Of a stretch of DNA of 64,000 nucleotides, positions 48,206 to 60,501 are shown one piece after another. The translations under genes and the position numbers were made by a program. The stretch covers positions 8,055,283 through 8,119,282 of the forward strand of contig CM028901.1 of assembly GCA_016801885.1 (NCBI GenBank), read 5' to 3'. The stretch's first letter is position 1, and every line of letters begins with the position of its first letter. The notes below the pieces were generated by a model. The model was not told where the DNA came from, ran no database searches, and saw only the letters and a list, made by a program, of their open reading frames with translations. The DNA is from Toxotes chatareus. Lineage: Eukaryota > Chordata > Actinopteri > Toxotidae.

Positions 48206-50724
48206 TTGTCATCACACTGACATATCTACCACAAGTCAGTCATCACATTCAGCATCTCTTATCACAGGAAGCTGCATTCATGGCTCACACTGCTCAGTAA
48301 GAGAATGGCTGAGCTCTCAGGCCCAGCAGGAAGTGGGTTATGAACCCAATCATTAGGGGAAAAATGTCACTGTGAGTATGCGTGTTTGTGAAAAGACTGC
48401 ATAGGGGTGCATTCGCAGGGGGCGTTCTGAACGCTGCCATCAAGGTAACTTACCTGTCCTTTCCTGCCTGAGGCTTGTACTGTACAGGATGCAAACTGAA
48501 AATAAGCCTCACATCCTGAATACCTGCACCTCAACCCATCAACCTCTCCCTTCAACGGCAGCCGTATGTGTCAACCAAGAGAAGGTCCTCGTGTTTGCTG
48601 AGGTCAAAGTCATCTGTCAAACGGGTGAGACGGCTGGCAGACTCCTCTGTGGTAATTGGTAGCATTGCTGCCTCCTAGGAGAAGCTTGACAAAAATCTTG
48701 CCACGTGTCAGGGAAGTTCGTTCGGGGAGCACAGGCTCTTGTTCCTCTGATGGCTCGCTATGCCAGGAAGCAAACACACACACGGCGAATGCGACAGGAC
48801 ATGAAAGAGAGACACAGCCGCGATCAGGCACGGCGGCAATCAAAGGCAGCTGACACTTTTTAGCTCCAGATGATATAACCAACCACATACAAGCAGCTTT
48901 TATCTGCCACCCAAAAGCCCAGATAAATCAACAGTTGCAATGTAAATTGAGGGTATAATGAAAGGTTGTTAAATAAAAGGCCCGACCTGGAGTTTTATTG
49001 CTCTTAACAATGGATTCGTATGACTGAAGAGCTGGTTTGAAATGTGACATATTTGTGTCTTAGAAATCACCCCTGGAGATGTTTTAGCTCCAGGCCAGGG
49101 ATAACTTCCAATCACATTTCAAGGCCAATTCTGTGGTTGCCAGGATACAGACCTTCATACGAGGAGGAGTTCCAGTCAGGTTTTATGACAGCTGAGCCAA
49201 GTGGTGGAAATCAGGGAGCTAGTTAACCATCTTCCTTCTAATTCTCCTGTTTTAACTCAAGGACGTTTTGTGTTTTTGCTCCTTTTTGTCTGTTTCCTTG
49301 TCAGTTATCAAAGGAATTAAGAGATAGTGATAAAATTTAGGTGGGAGTTAGACCAAGGTAGAAATGACTAGTGTTTGGTGAGTGTAGTGTCATTAAAAAA
49401 GCCTGTGACCTTTTTGCTCCTTGGTTCAAGATTAGAGAATTATTACCCAACTCTGCACTTCCCGTTCAGCTCTACGGAGCACTTAGACCTCTGCTTAGAC
49501 CTGCACCTTTTAATCCTCACAGTGGTGTTTGCTCAGTGGTGAAGTGGCCTTAACGTGCACAGGGAGACTCATACTCCTCTGTCCCCTTTAAAACTCCTCT
49601 AAAGGGAGTACCAGCTGTCTTTCATAAAAGGCCAGAAACTGACTTCCAAAGACTTTCTGTCCTAAATGATATAAAGCCTTGAAGTCGTAACTCTATTAAT
49701 TAAAGTCCAACCTCATCTGTGTCTCGTGACGGGGGGTTTTGTCCTGTAGAATGACATCAAGGTCTTGTCAGTGTCCATCATCACATCCCTGCTGTCTCTC
49801 AGAATGAGGGAGCCGTCTGCAGCCTGGCTTAAAGAACCAGTTTCTGAGTCAGCTAAATCGGACACAAGATCACAGTGTCTGAGTTTAAACATATGAAAAA
49901 TTTAATTTGATCACTAATGGCATTTGAAACAAGCGATGTATAATTGTTGTAAGCCAGTGCTGTATTGTAAGCATCTAAAACAGTAGATGCTACATGAGCT
50001 CTGCTCAGACAAAGGAATGTCAATGTGTCTTCTAACTTTACTGATAATGTGTCCTGCTGTGGTCTACTCTCTGCAGGACTCTGCCAGGTTGTTTTGCTTT
50101 TCTTTGCTATTCATTACTCTCCTCATAATCTCTTTTCCTTGTGACTTTGTTGGACGTATATTCAGTGAATAAAAGGTCACAAGGCAAGGCAAACAACACA
50201 GACTTGATATCAAGTTGGTCTGCATCCTGCAGAGATGTTCCTTAGCTCTGCTCTTGACAGATGCACAACAAGCTGAGAATCTTTTGACTTTGGTGGAACT
50301 GAAGGTCTATCCCAGCTCTTTTGATTTGGCTCAGCAGGAAGGCGCTAGGCTGCAAGATGAGGATGGGGCTCAGAGGCCCCGAGCAGCTGTGCGAGAGATG
50401 CGACCTTCAGGCAAGTGCAGGCAATGGTGGGCTCGTGGGATGTGTGATGTTCAGAGGTGGGCTGCCTGGCTGGACAACACTTCAATAGACACCTGCAGAT
50501 CTCTCTTTATGCTATCTGATCCCCCTTTTTGGTTCAGGGGAGAGAGAGAATGGCAGGGATAGAGAGATGGGGAAAAGGGGAATAACAAAGATCAGAGACA
50601 GAGGATGTAGGGAGTGGCAAGAGAGATCACCAAAAAGGTGCTAAGGAAGGTTAGATAGCCTAAAAGAAAAAAAAAAATAGGACAGGACAGGAATTCAGGT
50701 TTTAGGCCGCAGTAACAGTCAAGT

Positions 50725-50755
50725 GAAATCAATTCATTTATACAGCACATTTAGG
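50725..50755 (-). repeat. possible LINE 3'-tail remnant, minus strand
   Basis: The minus strand reads AATGTGCTGTATAAATGAAT, similar to the LINE tail pattern GTGCTATATAAATAAA. Short and isolated, so weak. Confidence 0.3.
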
Positions 50756-52166
50756 CAAGACTAAGCATCAACATCTACTGCATGTTTCAGACCGGAGTAT
50801 GGAAAGTTGACTGTATCAAATGCAGCAGTGGTCCAACATGATTTTAATGACATGATTTCCAGAGATAAAGGACAGTAGTAAGTAATAGTTTACCCTTAAA
50901 AGAACTAACACAGTACTGAGCTGCATGCAAACACCAGAAAAAAAGTTTATCTGAAAAGATGTGAAAAGACAACTCACAGTTACTGCATTAAGTTCAGGCG
51001 GAGGCTGAATAACGGGCAGCTTGAATGAGGATGAGAAAGAGAACAGCTGAGACAATGTGAGCTGATGAATGAAAAAGAAAATGCAGAAGTTTCTATAAGG
51101 TGGTGTGAGAGGAAGGTTGGGGAGTCATAGTGCAGTGTCTGGGAGACAATTCAACACCTTGCGTACATGTGGCACACTCATGGTGACCATGGGGACAGGT
51201 GTGTTTGACAGGAAACAAGTGGCTTTATTCTCACCTCTAAGGCAGTTATTCATTATGCCACTACTACATTGCTTACACAGTGGGGGAAGTTGGATGTGTG
51301 AGGCAGCACTTCCCTTTGTTAGAAGAAGCGCAGTTAAGCGTTTCACAATGCCTGGATGATTTGGTACTTTATTGTGCTGTCTCATTATGAATCATCACGC
51401 TTATTTTTGCAATTGGTTCTCTTTTTTTTTTTTTTTTTTTCCTGCTTTCTGTTTGCAAGTCAGCCTTGAAACTGACTTGCAATTAAACTTTACCGTCAGT
51501 GAACAGACAGAAACACAAATAAAACGCACAGAGTAATAACATTATTTGACACAACTCATGTATGTACTGGCCTTAACCTTTTGAGTTCCTCAGCACAGCG
51601 CAGTTAAAGCTCGTCGAGAAAGACAGCACTTGGATAATGGCTTTGTAAGCTTTCTGACGTGCTGTGATGCTCTCCAGCTCAAACGTAATTACGGCCTGAC
51701 AGCAGGGAGAGGCCCTCACAAAGGCCTGATAATCAGAGGCGGGTGATCGGAGCATGCAGCTCATGACCAGGAGAGGAAGTGACGCTGAAAGGTAATTAAA
51801 GTCACCCGCAGAATGGAGCCATGCAAACTGCACTCCCAGCTTGCTGCAACACCCCTTCTTGACTTCTCGCTGTTCTGTTATTCTCTGTCTCCTTTTTTCT
51901 TGTTTCATTTTCTGTCACATCCTGCTGGATTCCTCTCTTTTACCTCCCTACCAGCCCTCAGCTATCATCCCCTAAACTCTTGTCTTGCCTTTCTCCCTCT
52001 CTGTCCATCATTCCTCCAGCCTGTGAGTGTTCTTTCCTCCTCCTCATCCATCACCCGCTGACTCATGAACACAGCAGCTACCTGTTAAGTGCAAAGTGAA
52101 TAAATGGACCACGGCATCCCTCAACTTTGTGCCACACACACACGAGTGAGTTAAATAGATTTTACC

Positions 52167-52202
52167 TTTTACAGGTACTTTTACAGGTACTTTTACAGGT
52201 AC
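52167..52202. repeat. exact 12-bp tandem repeat, three copies
   Basis: TTTTACAGGTAC repeated three times without mismatch. It is too short for a function to be read from it. Confidence 0.95.
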
Positions 52203-54060
52203 AAGTCTCTATGGTGCTGATTTTAAATGCCATGCTGCTCAAATGGAAACACTTTCAGGTCAGTGTGCTGGTTCTTTGTGCGCATACATGTGTATTCCTG
52301 TGTCTCTGCATGTATAATGTATTGGCTTATGTACATCCACTCAGACTTCTGTGATGTGTGACCAGCTTTCCTTTTAAAGCAAGGGGTGTCTATCTAACAT
52401 TACTTGCCATGCGTGCTGCAGAGTGTGGGCTTTCTCCAGTTAAGCCTTTGTGCTATGCAAAGGAGTGAAAGATCACCCCTTTCACTGCTCCCCTGTTCAT
52501 AACCCCCTGGCTCACCCACGGGGAGCTCAGAGTAAATGGAGAAAGAAGGGGGGAGGCCATTGTGAAAGTATGTGGATTGGTGACTTAAGCCCTTCAACTT
52601 TTCATGTTTTGCACAGTCCAGGCGCCATACGCAGCCCCGTGTCCATCCTGGCACTGTAACCAATGAAAGGACATTGAAGAAGTACATACTCACTTTATTA
52701 AGTGCTCACAATTTCTCCCACTCAGGCACAGTCAATGAGCATGCATCTGAGATGGTGATGAGCCAATAGAACGGGCATCTGTAACGGATTAAATGAGAGT
52801 GTAGACAGCATGTCAGGGGAACGTGTGTGTTTAATCCCCCCCCCTGAGGATCAGTGAAGTTCAGTTCAATTAGACATAACATGCTTGTCATATTGTCATG
52901 AGTACAAGAACATGAAGTGCACGCAGTGATTTGCTCAATGTAGAAATGTAGAAGTACCACAGAGCGAAAAATTCTCCATTGCAAAGAAAAGTCCTTTACT
53001 TTTAAGTGGCTGTAATTTATATTTCTACACTAAGTATGTATAAAATGACAGTGTGAGGCAGGGGGCAAAAAATGTCCCCAAATGACTGAGAATTTATGAA
53101 GAGATCAACATGAAAAGATGTTTTGTGCCTTTAGTAGAAAATGTTCATTATCCTGAGAAGGAAACCTAGTTCCAGTGACGTGGTCTGACCTCTGGATTTT
53201 ATGAAGGCTGTGGAATGTTTTACATTGAAACTGTAGGACTAAACAACAGTTTCAAGGTAAGACAGCGCACACTGTTACTGTGTGTTTAAGGCTGATTAAT
53301 GAATATTGCCAAGCCCCTGTGTTTGACATGTGTTTGGAGCTCCAGTCTGGGAATCAATGACAGGTGATGGAGGAGCAGACTGATGACTTTGGATATGTGT
53401 CACGTTGTCATGTTTATAATTTTCCAGAAAATTATAAGCAGGCATACGGAGTCTGTTTTCATGGTCCTGTGCGGCAGATCAATAATACTGATTAAGTCCT
53501 GTTTTGACAGAGATTGTCAGGAGGGACGCTCTGCCTGTTTACACTGCAGTCATCTCCAATATGAGATTTTGCATTAATTTAACACGGCTGGCACATATCC
53601 AGTGCCTGGTAGCTTATATTTTGAGGAAAGAGCAGGATTTTTATACATGCTAATATTATTATTATATAATAACCAGAAGGAATCCATTATGCATTTAAGT
53701 TTTGCAGCAGGCAAACAACATGCCAACTTTAATATTTTATGCCAAGGTTGTGCTTTTAAGTTTAAGCCGTGCTGTTAGTTGATGTTTTTGGACACACACA
53801 CACACAGGCCATGTCTCTGTACCTGTAGATCTAACTTTGTGGCTAGCCTTGTGTAGCATTAGCACTGCGACTACCTGGAATATGTATCATGCTGGCAATG
53901 TAGAGCTGTCTATCAGAGGTGGTGTGTATGCAATGCAGTAATGTGTGTCGCATACAATTTCACCTCCAGCAAGCTACTTTATTTCTAAATACTAGTTCAA
54001 GTTCTGCATGTCAGCTTAGGGGGGGTCATGGTATGTCAAAGTCATGTCCACAGGTCAATT

Positions 54061-54106
54061 CTGCTGCCCCCAAGTGGCCAGAAAATCGGTTACTGCAGGT
54101 TCAAAA
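54061..54106 (+). repeat. dispersed repeat, family B, copy 2
   Basis: Second copy of the element described at 46588-46633, in the same orientation, with a few substitutions. Confidence 0.6.
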
Positions 54107-57100
54107 TATCAAAAACACAACTTCTATGTGCAATTGTCCCTTTCAGCGATAATTAAATTAATATTGTAACATTAAAATTTGTATCTGAAATGTGTGGAAT
54201 ATAAGTGAAATGGTGTCAAATACCTCAAAATTGTACCAAAGTACAGCACTTGAGTAAATAAACTCTCCATTTCCTGGATTAGCCACAATACACAGGTTCT
54301 CCAGCTCCTCTCCTCTCGTGTGTGCAGTTTTGGCCGTGGGTACACAAGCAGGACAAGGGTTAATGCTGCTGCCGTACAACCGATATGTGCATTTTCTGCC
54401 GCGCACAATGGTACCTATGTACTCAACATCTAATCCACCGGCTTGAAGTGAGCAGCAAGTTGGCTAATGGGCATTTTTAGAGAATAAGAGTCATTACAAA
54501 GCTCAGTGGCATGAAAGACCACAAGGGCTGTAGCCATAGCCACTGTATGCTCATTTAGTCACCATGGCCCTGTGTGGCAGAGCAAATCCCCTTACACTGT
54601 GCTCTTTGTTTAATTTTGAGCTAATCTGTTTGGCCATTGCACTATTTTCTCTCTGCCATCAGTTAGGGAAACTGCTGATCTATCATTTTTAGAGCCAGGG
54701 GGTTAGGAATTAAGCAGCTTATATATGCCGTACACCCTCATGTAGCAACACAAATGTCAGCTCTCTTTCTAACCTGTTTTTCCAAATCAAGTCAGGTCTC
54801 ACACTGTTTAGTATTGGATTTTCTTTCTTATGACCTTCCTGTTTTTGAAGATTTTACCGTCCTACAAGAAAAAACATCAACTCCTGGTTGGGCCAGATTC
54901 TAATTTATACCATGGATAATGAAAAACACAAAGTCGCTTAATTTCTATTCTCCTCACAGGCATGGCTCTATTGCAGAGAGAGTGGTGGTGATTGTGTTGA
55001 AGCACTCAGGTCTGTAGGGGGAAACTAAAAAGTTAGGTATTTGGCAGGTTGACACTGTGCCTTTTAAACAAGGCAGCCCTGGCTGGAAGCACAAGATACC
55101 ATGTGCCCCTTGAAGCATGAGTGACATGCAAGAGAGGGTATGTTGGATTGAAAACACTCACAGGATGACAGCAGAGTACTGCTTCATTTCAATATTTCCT
55201 AGAAGACAAAAACACAGCTGTGCTTGAGGAGAGGAATACAGCATTTTGTTTCTGCTTGTTTTTGTGTATTTCTGTCTAAATTTCATTCTTTATTCAGCCA
55301 AAATGAAATTCAACAATATAAAAGAGTGGCTACTGATGTTATTTCCTTTTGAAAAATGGGCAAATATGGGAAACATAGTGCCACAGTAAGAAAGACTGGG
55401 TCTGGTCCTGTTTTTTTCTGTGAGTTTCTGTGGAAAGATTTAGTCAGATCAGAGTGTGTGAGATTGTTTATCTGTGCTAGTCTTGTGATGGTTTTGCAGC
55501 CTCTTTATGGCGCGTCCTCGCCTTCTGCCCAGTGGATGCTGGGATGTGCTCGAGCCGCTCATGACTCTGACCACAAACAATCAGAACTGGCACTGTAAGT
55601 GCATACTGGCAGAATCTGAAACTGAGATTATTCAGAACTGTCTGTCAGTATGGTTTTATGAACGCTTTGGTTCACCCCATTGTCTCCATTCGTGGCAGCT
55701 GTGAGTCGGTGATGTCAGTGTTCAAGTGCACGAAGCTGGTGGTGGAATAACAAAAGCTGCAGTGAAATATACAGTGGTCCTCCAGGATGAAATGGCATCC
55801 AGCTTGTTTTCGGTTCCACTGCAGCTATCAGAGATGAATGGAAGTAATGATGAGCTTACGTGGGATGTCAAACGTGGTATATGTTTGATACATAGAACAT
55901 ACCACTTGTCTTTTTTATGCCAGGTACAGAGGAGAAACTTATTGCAGGGATGTTAGAAGTTCAATTTCAGCCCTCTGCCTTCATTTGAAGTCTCTTCTTA
56001 ATCCTTAACATAATAAAGGGGAAAATACCCCAGTCAAGGTGAAATCAAATAGAAAATTAATAAAGCTGAGATCACTCACAATGCAGTGTGTGCGAACTAT
56101 TCCAGTACAATAAACATAAATTCAGCTCATCTGACATTTAAATCTTCTTCAAGGCTAAGCTTAGGAACTGTTAATAAAATACTCTGTCATGAAACTGTAA
56201 AATAAAATCTGTAGATGTTCTTAAAAATAATTACTGGCTCACACCACAGGGTTCTTTGCAGTAGCAAAATACTTTTACAAGCCACTGAGAATAATTAAAA
56301 TATTCCACATTTACTGTGTTAAAACAAGTTGTTTTTTTTGAGAGTTGGAAGGGTGTTTTTACTCTGATTGGCTAATTTGGCGACATTTTTGACAGTCTGA
56401 GCTGAGGCCAGGAAAAACTGATTGGTACCGCAGACAGATGGACGGTTTCACAACCAAACACTTTAAACACTATTGGTCTGCTGCCGTTCGTGACCCCATA
56501 AAACCCAAATCTGAGATTGTTCCATGTTGTTTGCCTCATATAAAAATATGGGTGGGATTGCAGGAGTTTGGGACAGCCAGTGCCAGCCACGTAGTGTATT
56601 ATGACCTTGGTGATCAGATGTTCTTTTGTTATGTGGATTTCAACAGGTGCGTTGTTTCTATTCAGAAAAACTCAAGAATGTTAATCAGGAAATAATACAA
56701 TTCATTTTCTCATCGCACTTCTTTGTGTCTACTTCACTGTTAATCCCAAACCATTATATGCATAACCGATGACTTCAGATCCACCTGTTCCTTGTGCAAA
56801 ACAGGAAAGATTAATAAGAAAGATGGAGCTTCACCTGGGCTATTGCATGAAAACAGTGCCCACTCCTGGACATTTATTGTTATGATGTGTTCTAACGGCT
56901 CATCATAGTCAGTAAGTAATCAGGAGTCTGAGACGAGTTCCCACAAGTGTTAATTCATAAAACACAAGATACCCTCAGCTGAAGCAATGTTTGATATCTT
57001 CCTTTCTTCTGTGACTGAGTTAAGAAAGTGAATTCTCTCTCTCTGTACAAAACAAACAAACACACTAATATGTCTTGGATTTAGGGTTCAGAGACAGGTA

Positions 57101-58103
57101 ACTTTGCCCCTGTAGTTAATCAGTTAATCAGTTGCTTTAAAGTTCAAGGTTTCATTTTTGCAAGGATCAAAATTATTTATAAGTTGTTTTCACTCTGAGG
57201 AGTCACCACAGGAGAGGATCATCTCCTTAAATTATTTAGCACAAGCTTGTCTTTCAGTAAGAGGGCAGATAACAGTTGATAGAAAAAATTACATTGATAG
57301 ATTAAATGTTTTTGTTCCCAAAATCAGCATGTTTTAATATCTGAACAATGTTTTTCTGTTTCACCTTGTATGAACAGAAAACAATCATCGTGATAACACA
57401 GAGCCCACAGGGGCCACTTTGCTTTAAATAACCTCATCATTCGTTCCCCTCCTGACGGTGCTTAAGAGACTGTTGACCTAGACAACACTCAAGACTCCCA
57501 TTTACCTCCAACAGAGGCTCATGCTGTCAGAGAAACATGAAACAGGATGCTATTCTGTGTTTTCTTGTCTGTTTTTATAGGGCTGCAAATACCAATGATT
57601 GTTGTCAGTGCTGATTAATTTGATGAGTATTTTCTCAGTTAAAGGTACTTTTTTCTTTTTTAAATCAGGAGTGCTACAGAGCAGTGTTTATACAGGTGGA
57701 TTCCCCTTTTGCTTGTTCTCGTGCATCTGCACAAGCACAAGGGTGATGTGATACACATTCCCGCCAGTGGCTTCATATTATAACACAAGAGTGCAAGCCA
57801 GTAAATATGGAGGCAAACAATGTAGGTTTAAAAAAATGACTTAACAAATGTATAGGAAGGAAGTATATCAAAACATTTGTTAAACATCTGCTTTGGTAAT
57901 AATTACTACAAATATAACGACTGTTAAGAAACTAAACCACTTTGAAACATATAAGCTTGCAATGTAATAAGTTCTCATTCATATGTCTTATTGTGAAGTT
58001 ACGCCAAGTTTTCTTTTAGAGAAAATGACTATTGCAGTATTGTACCGTATAAGGACATATTTCAGTACAGCAGTCTGACACGGAGTTGCTGTTTGCCGCG
58101 CGT

Positions 58104-58117
58104 CCACCAGATGGCAG
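58104..58117 (+). promoter_or_regulatory. candidate CTCF binding site
   Basis: CCACCAGATGGCAG fits the CTCF core CCASYAGRKGGCRS at every position and is followed by CAGAGG. It lies about 2.4 kb beyond the putative trib1 3' end. Occupancy is unknown. Confidence 0.6.
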
Positions 58118-58879
58118 CAGAGGTCGAAACTTGACTTAATTCAAATGAATTCCAGGTATGCCTTTGTGATTTAAGATGACAGTTGAAAATACCAGCCTTA
58201 TTACAAGCATTCAGTCTCCTCACTGAGCTATGATCAACATAATACATCAGATTCCTTAAGGGATTTGTGTTATGAAATAAGTCGGGTCAAAGAGTCGTTT
58301 AAACAGAGGAGGCTGTTTCCATTGCATCAGTGCAGCGCTCGGCTGTGCCAGCGAGTTCCAGGAAGGAGCACAATACCTAACATCATCTCATAGTGGGGAT
58401 TGGAGCAGGTGCTTTACTGTCAAATCTCAGATCTGCTTCTTCACTTCCTTGTGTGGTATGTGTGTGAAACACAGGGTTACAACTTTTCCTGTATGCCCCA
58501 CATGGGAAATCAGAAACAAGCAACATAGTTAAAAAGTTTAAATTAATAATCAATAATATATATTCAATAGGTGAAAGTAGCATTACACACTCTGTGGTTT
58601 CTGTTTTATCATATGAGATGATGCTCTGGTGTTTGACATCCATCATGTCATGGGGAAGTTTGTTGTTTATATAAGTGGCTGGGGAAACTTTAATGATCCC
58701 GGATAACAAGGAAGGATAAAGTTTACTCTTGTGGCTAAGGGACAGGATAAACTCACACAGCCACACAATATACTAGAGGCCATTTCTTAGCACCTGACCT
58801 CATTTTACTCCTCATCACAAAACAGTTGAGCTTGAATCCTGACTGTAACTTTCAGGTAAGGTAACCCTTTGAGCAAATG

Positions 58880-58985
58880 TTTGATATTTTTGGAAGCAGT
58901 TTACCATGAGTTAGATGAGAAGATGGACACCACTGTCACTTCTGTATGATAAATATGAAGCTTAGCTGAGAACAAAGCCTGAAAA
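58880..58985 (+). repeat. dispersed teleost repeat, family A, copy 2 (truncated)
   Basis: TGAGTTAGATGAGAAGATGG, CACCACTGTCACTTCTGTAT and GATAAATATGAAGCTTAGCT align with copy 1 at 25300-25466. The 3' part is degraded. Confidence 0.7.
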
Positions 58986-59389
58986 CATGTACTTGTGTAT
59001 TTGTTCCTCCAACATTGCTCTTCTTCTTCTGGTTTAATGGCAGATTAGGCACCATTTGGTGCATTACCTACAGTATACAATCATTCAATATACTGAGTCT
59101 GGGTTTCTCCAACCGTGCTCCACTCATGTTCCGCAGGTTATTTGCTTGACCACAAAAAAATTGTGACTGGCTGTATTGTATGTATTGCAATGATTTGTTG
59201 TTTCACACACACACTGCTGTTCCTTCGTTTAAAAATCACAAATTCTACATTTGAACAAGCCAAGATGCAAAGTTAGCATGAGAAAAGGCAAATGTGGTGT
59301 GAGATTGCGAGATCTGTGTTAACTGTGTGAGTCTCACGCTCAGTGCTTGAGAGTTGGCAGCCCTGGTAATGTGCCAGACTCCTAGCTTT

Positions 59390-59560
59390 AAAGGTGTTGG
59401 TAGGCAGATTTTGTCACCTTTGATTTTGTTACCTTCCCCATGTCCTGTTTTTTATGCTAGCCAAGCTAAGCTTACTGGCTGCTGGCTTCATAGTACGCAC
59501 ACAGACACAAGAGTGATCATTTTAGTGCTGGCAAAAATGTTGAACTATTTCCTTAACATT
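59390..59560 (-). repeat. dispersed teleost repeat, family A, copy 3 (inverted)
   Basis: On the minus strand it reads AGGAAATAGTTCAACATTTT, then a CTTGTGTCTG and ACTATGAAGCCAGCAGCCAG block, TAAGCTTAGCTTGGCTAGCA and GGTAACAAAATCAAAGG. This is the same family as 25300-25466, in opposite orientation to copy 2 about 400 bp away. Confidence 0.72.
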
Positions 59561-60392
59561 ACATCCTGGAACCCCTGAGTGACAAACTTCCTCACACAAA
59601 TTCCCACAACCTAATTCCTTTCTTAAACACACCCTTTCCCACACATACACACATTTCTCTAGATATTCAGTACTTGACCCATTATTAGCCTTCTTTTTAG
59701 GGGCCCTGTTGTCATCCCCAGAGGAGCCCGGGTCTGACGTGTTAGGCAATCGTCGGTTTGGCAGCTTCCCAGCAGCTGAGGCACTCCAGCTATCCTGTTG
59801 ATACCTAATCTGACTCTCTCTCTCTCTCCCATGCACACACACACACACAAAATGTAGACATACAGGCAGGCATACAAGCTTACGCAAGCCCTGGCCAGCC
59901 ATGCCTAGGGTAGTCATAACACATAGAGGGTGGAGACATGCCAAGCTCTTACAGGTCAAACAGTGATTCACAAGAAAAAGTGGATTAGATGTAAAAGAAC
60001 ATATGAATTTGACTTTAAATGGTGCTGACATTCACTGTTTGGTGAGTCGACCCAGAGTTCCACTGGTTGCTACTGAAGCTGAGGAAAAAAATACGAATGA
60101 AAATATGCTCCCCCTTGTGTATTCCAGGAAAAGACACAGACCCATTATTGACATTTGTGTGTTTGAGGAGTTAAATGTTACATTACGCAAAGGTCAGAGA
60201 AGAGTAAACGGTCGGAGGCAAAGATGGAGAGAGGGAGAGGCTTTTTCGCTCGCAAGGATAAAATTGAAAGCGCTGAAGAAAATGAGGAAGTGTATTGTTT
60301 TCACTCACAGTGATGAAGAGCTGTGTGGGGAGAATTCTTACAGGGAAAGCTTCCAGGCTTGCAGTCGAGCTGTGTAATGTGCAGGTGTTCAC

Positions 60393-60416
60393 AAGGGTGT
60401 GTGTGTGTGTGTGTGT
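60393..60416. repeat. (GT)n microsatellite
   Basis: About 11 GT units, followed by GTGTGA-type imperfect repeats, just left of the putative trib1 3' end. Confidence 0.8.
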
Positions 60417-60495
60417 GAGTGTGTGAGTGTGTGAGAGTGTGAGGAAGGCAGCAGTAATGAGAAAAAAATCTGTATGAATATGAAAAAATGTGATC

Positions 60496-60501
60496 TTTAT
60501 T
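60496..60501 (-). terminator. trib1: candidate trib1 polyadenylation signal
   Basis: TTTATT here reads AATAAA on the minus strand and is followed (to the left) by a T-rich stretch on that strand. It would give trib1 a 3' UTR of about 2.16 kb. A Pumilio-type element (TGTAAATA, 60539-60532) lies about 30 nt upstream in the transcript. Other hexamers in the interval cannot be excluded. Confidence 0.5.

Larger units (their letters stand above)
37772..60490. other. gene-free interval between convergent lratd2 and trib1
   Basis: About 23 kb without any exon, RNA gene or intact mobile element I can support; open frames are short and composition-driven. Contents seen: LINE 3' ends (39640-39905 and 48140-48205), a decayed retrotransposon ORF (41900-42525), two copies of a short shared repeat (46588-46633, 54061-54106), a 12-bp tandem repeat (52167-52202), family A repeat copies (58880-58985, 59390-59560), microsatellites, and a strong CTCF-like site (58104-58117). 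In human the TRIB1-LRATD2 interval is a large gene desert, so distal enhancers are likely, but none can be proven from one sequence. Confidence 0.6.

Noticed and set aside
59522..60031. 169-codon minus-strand open frame
   Set aside because: It runs through family A repeat copy 3 and a CA microsatellite (Cys/Val-rich part) and has no recognisable domain or splice context.
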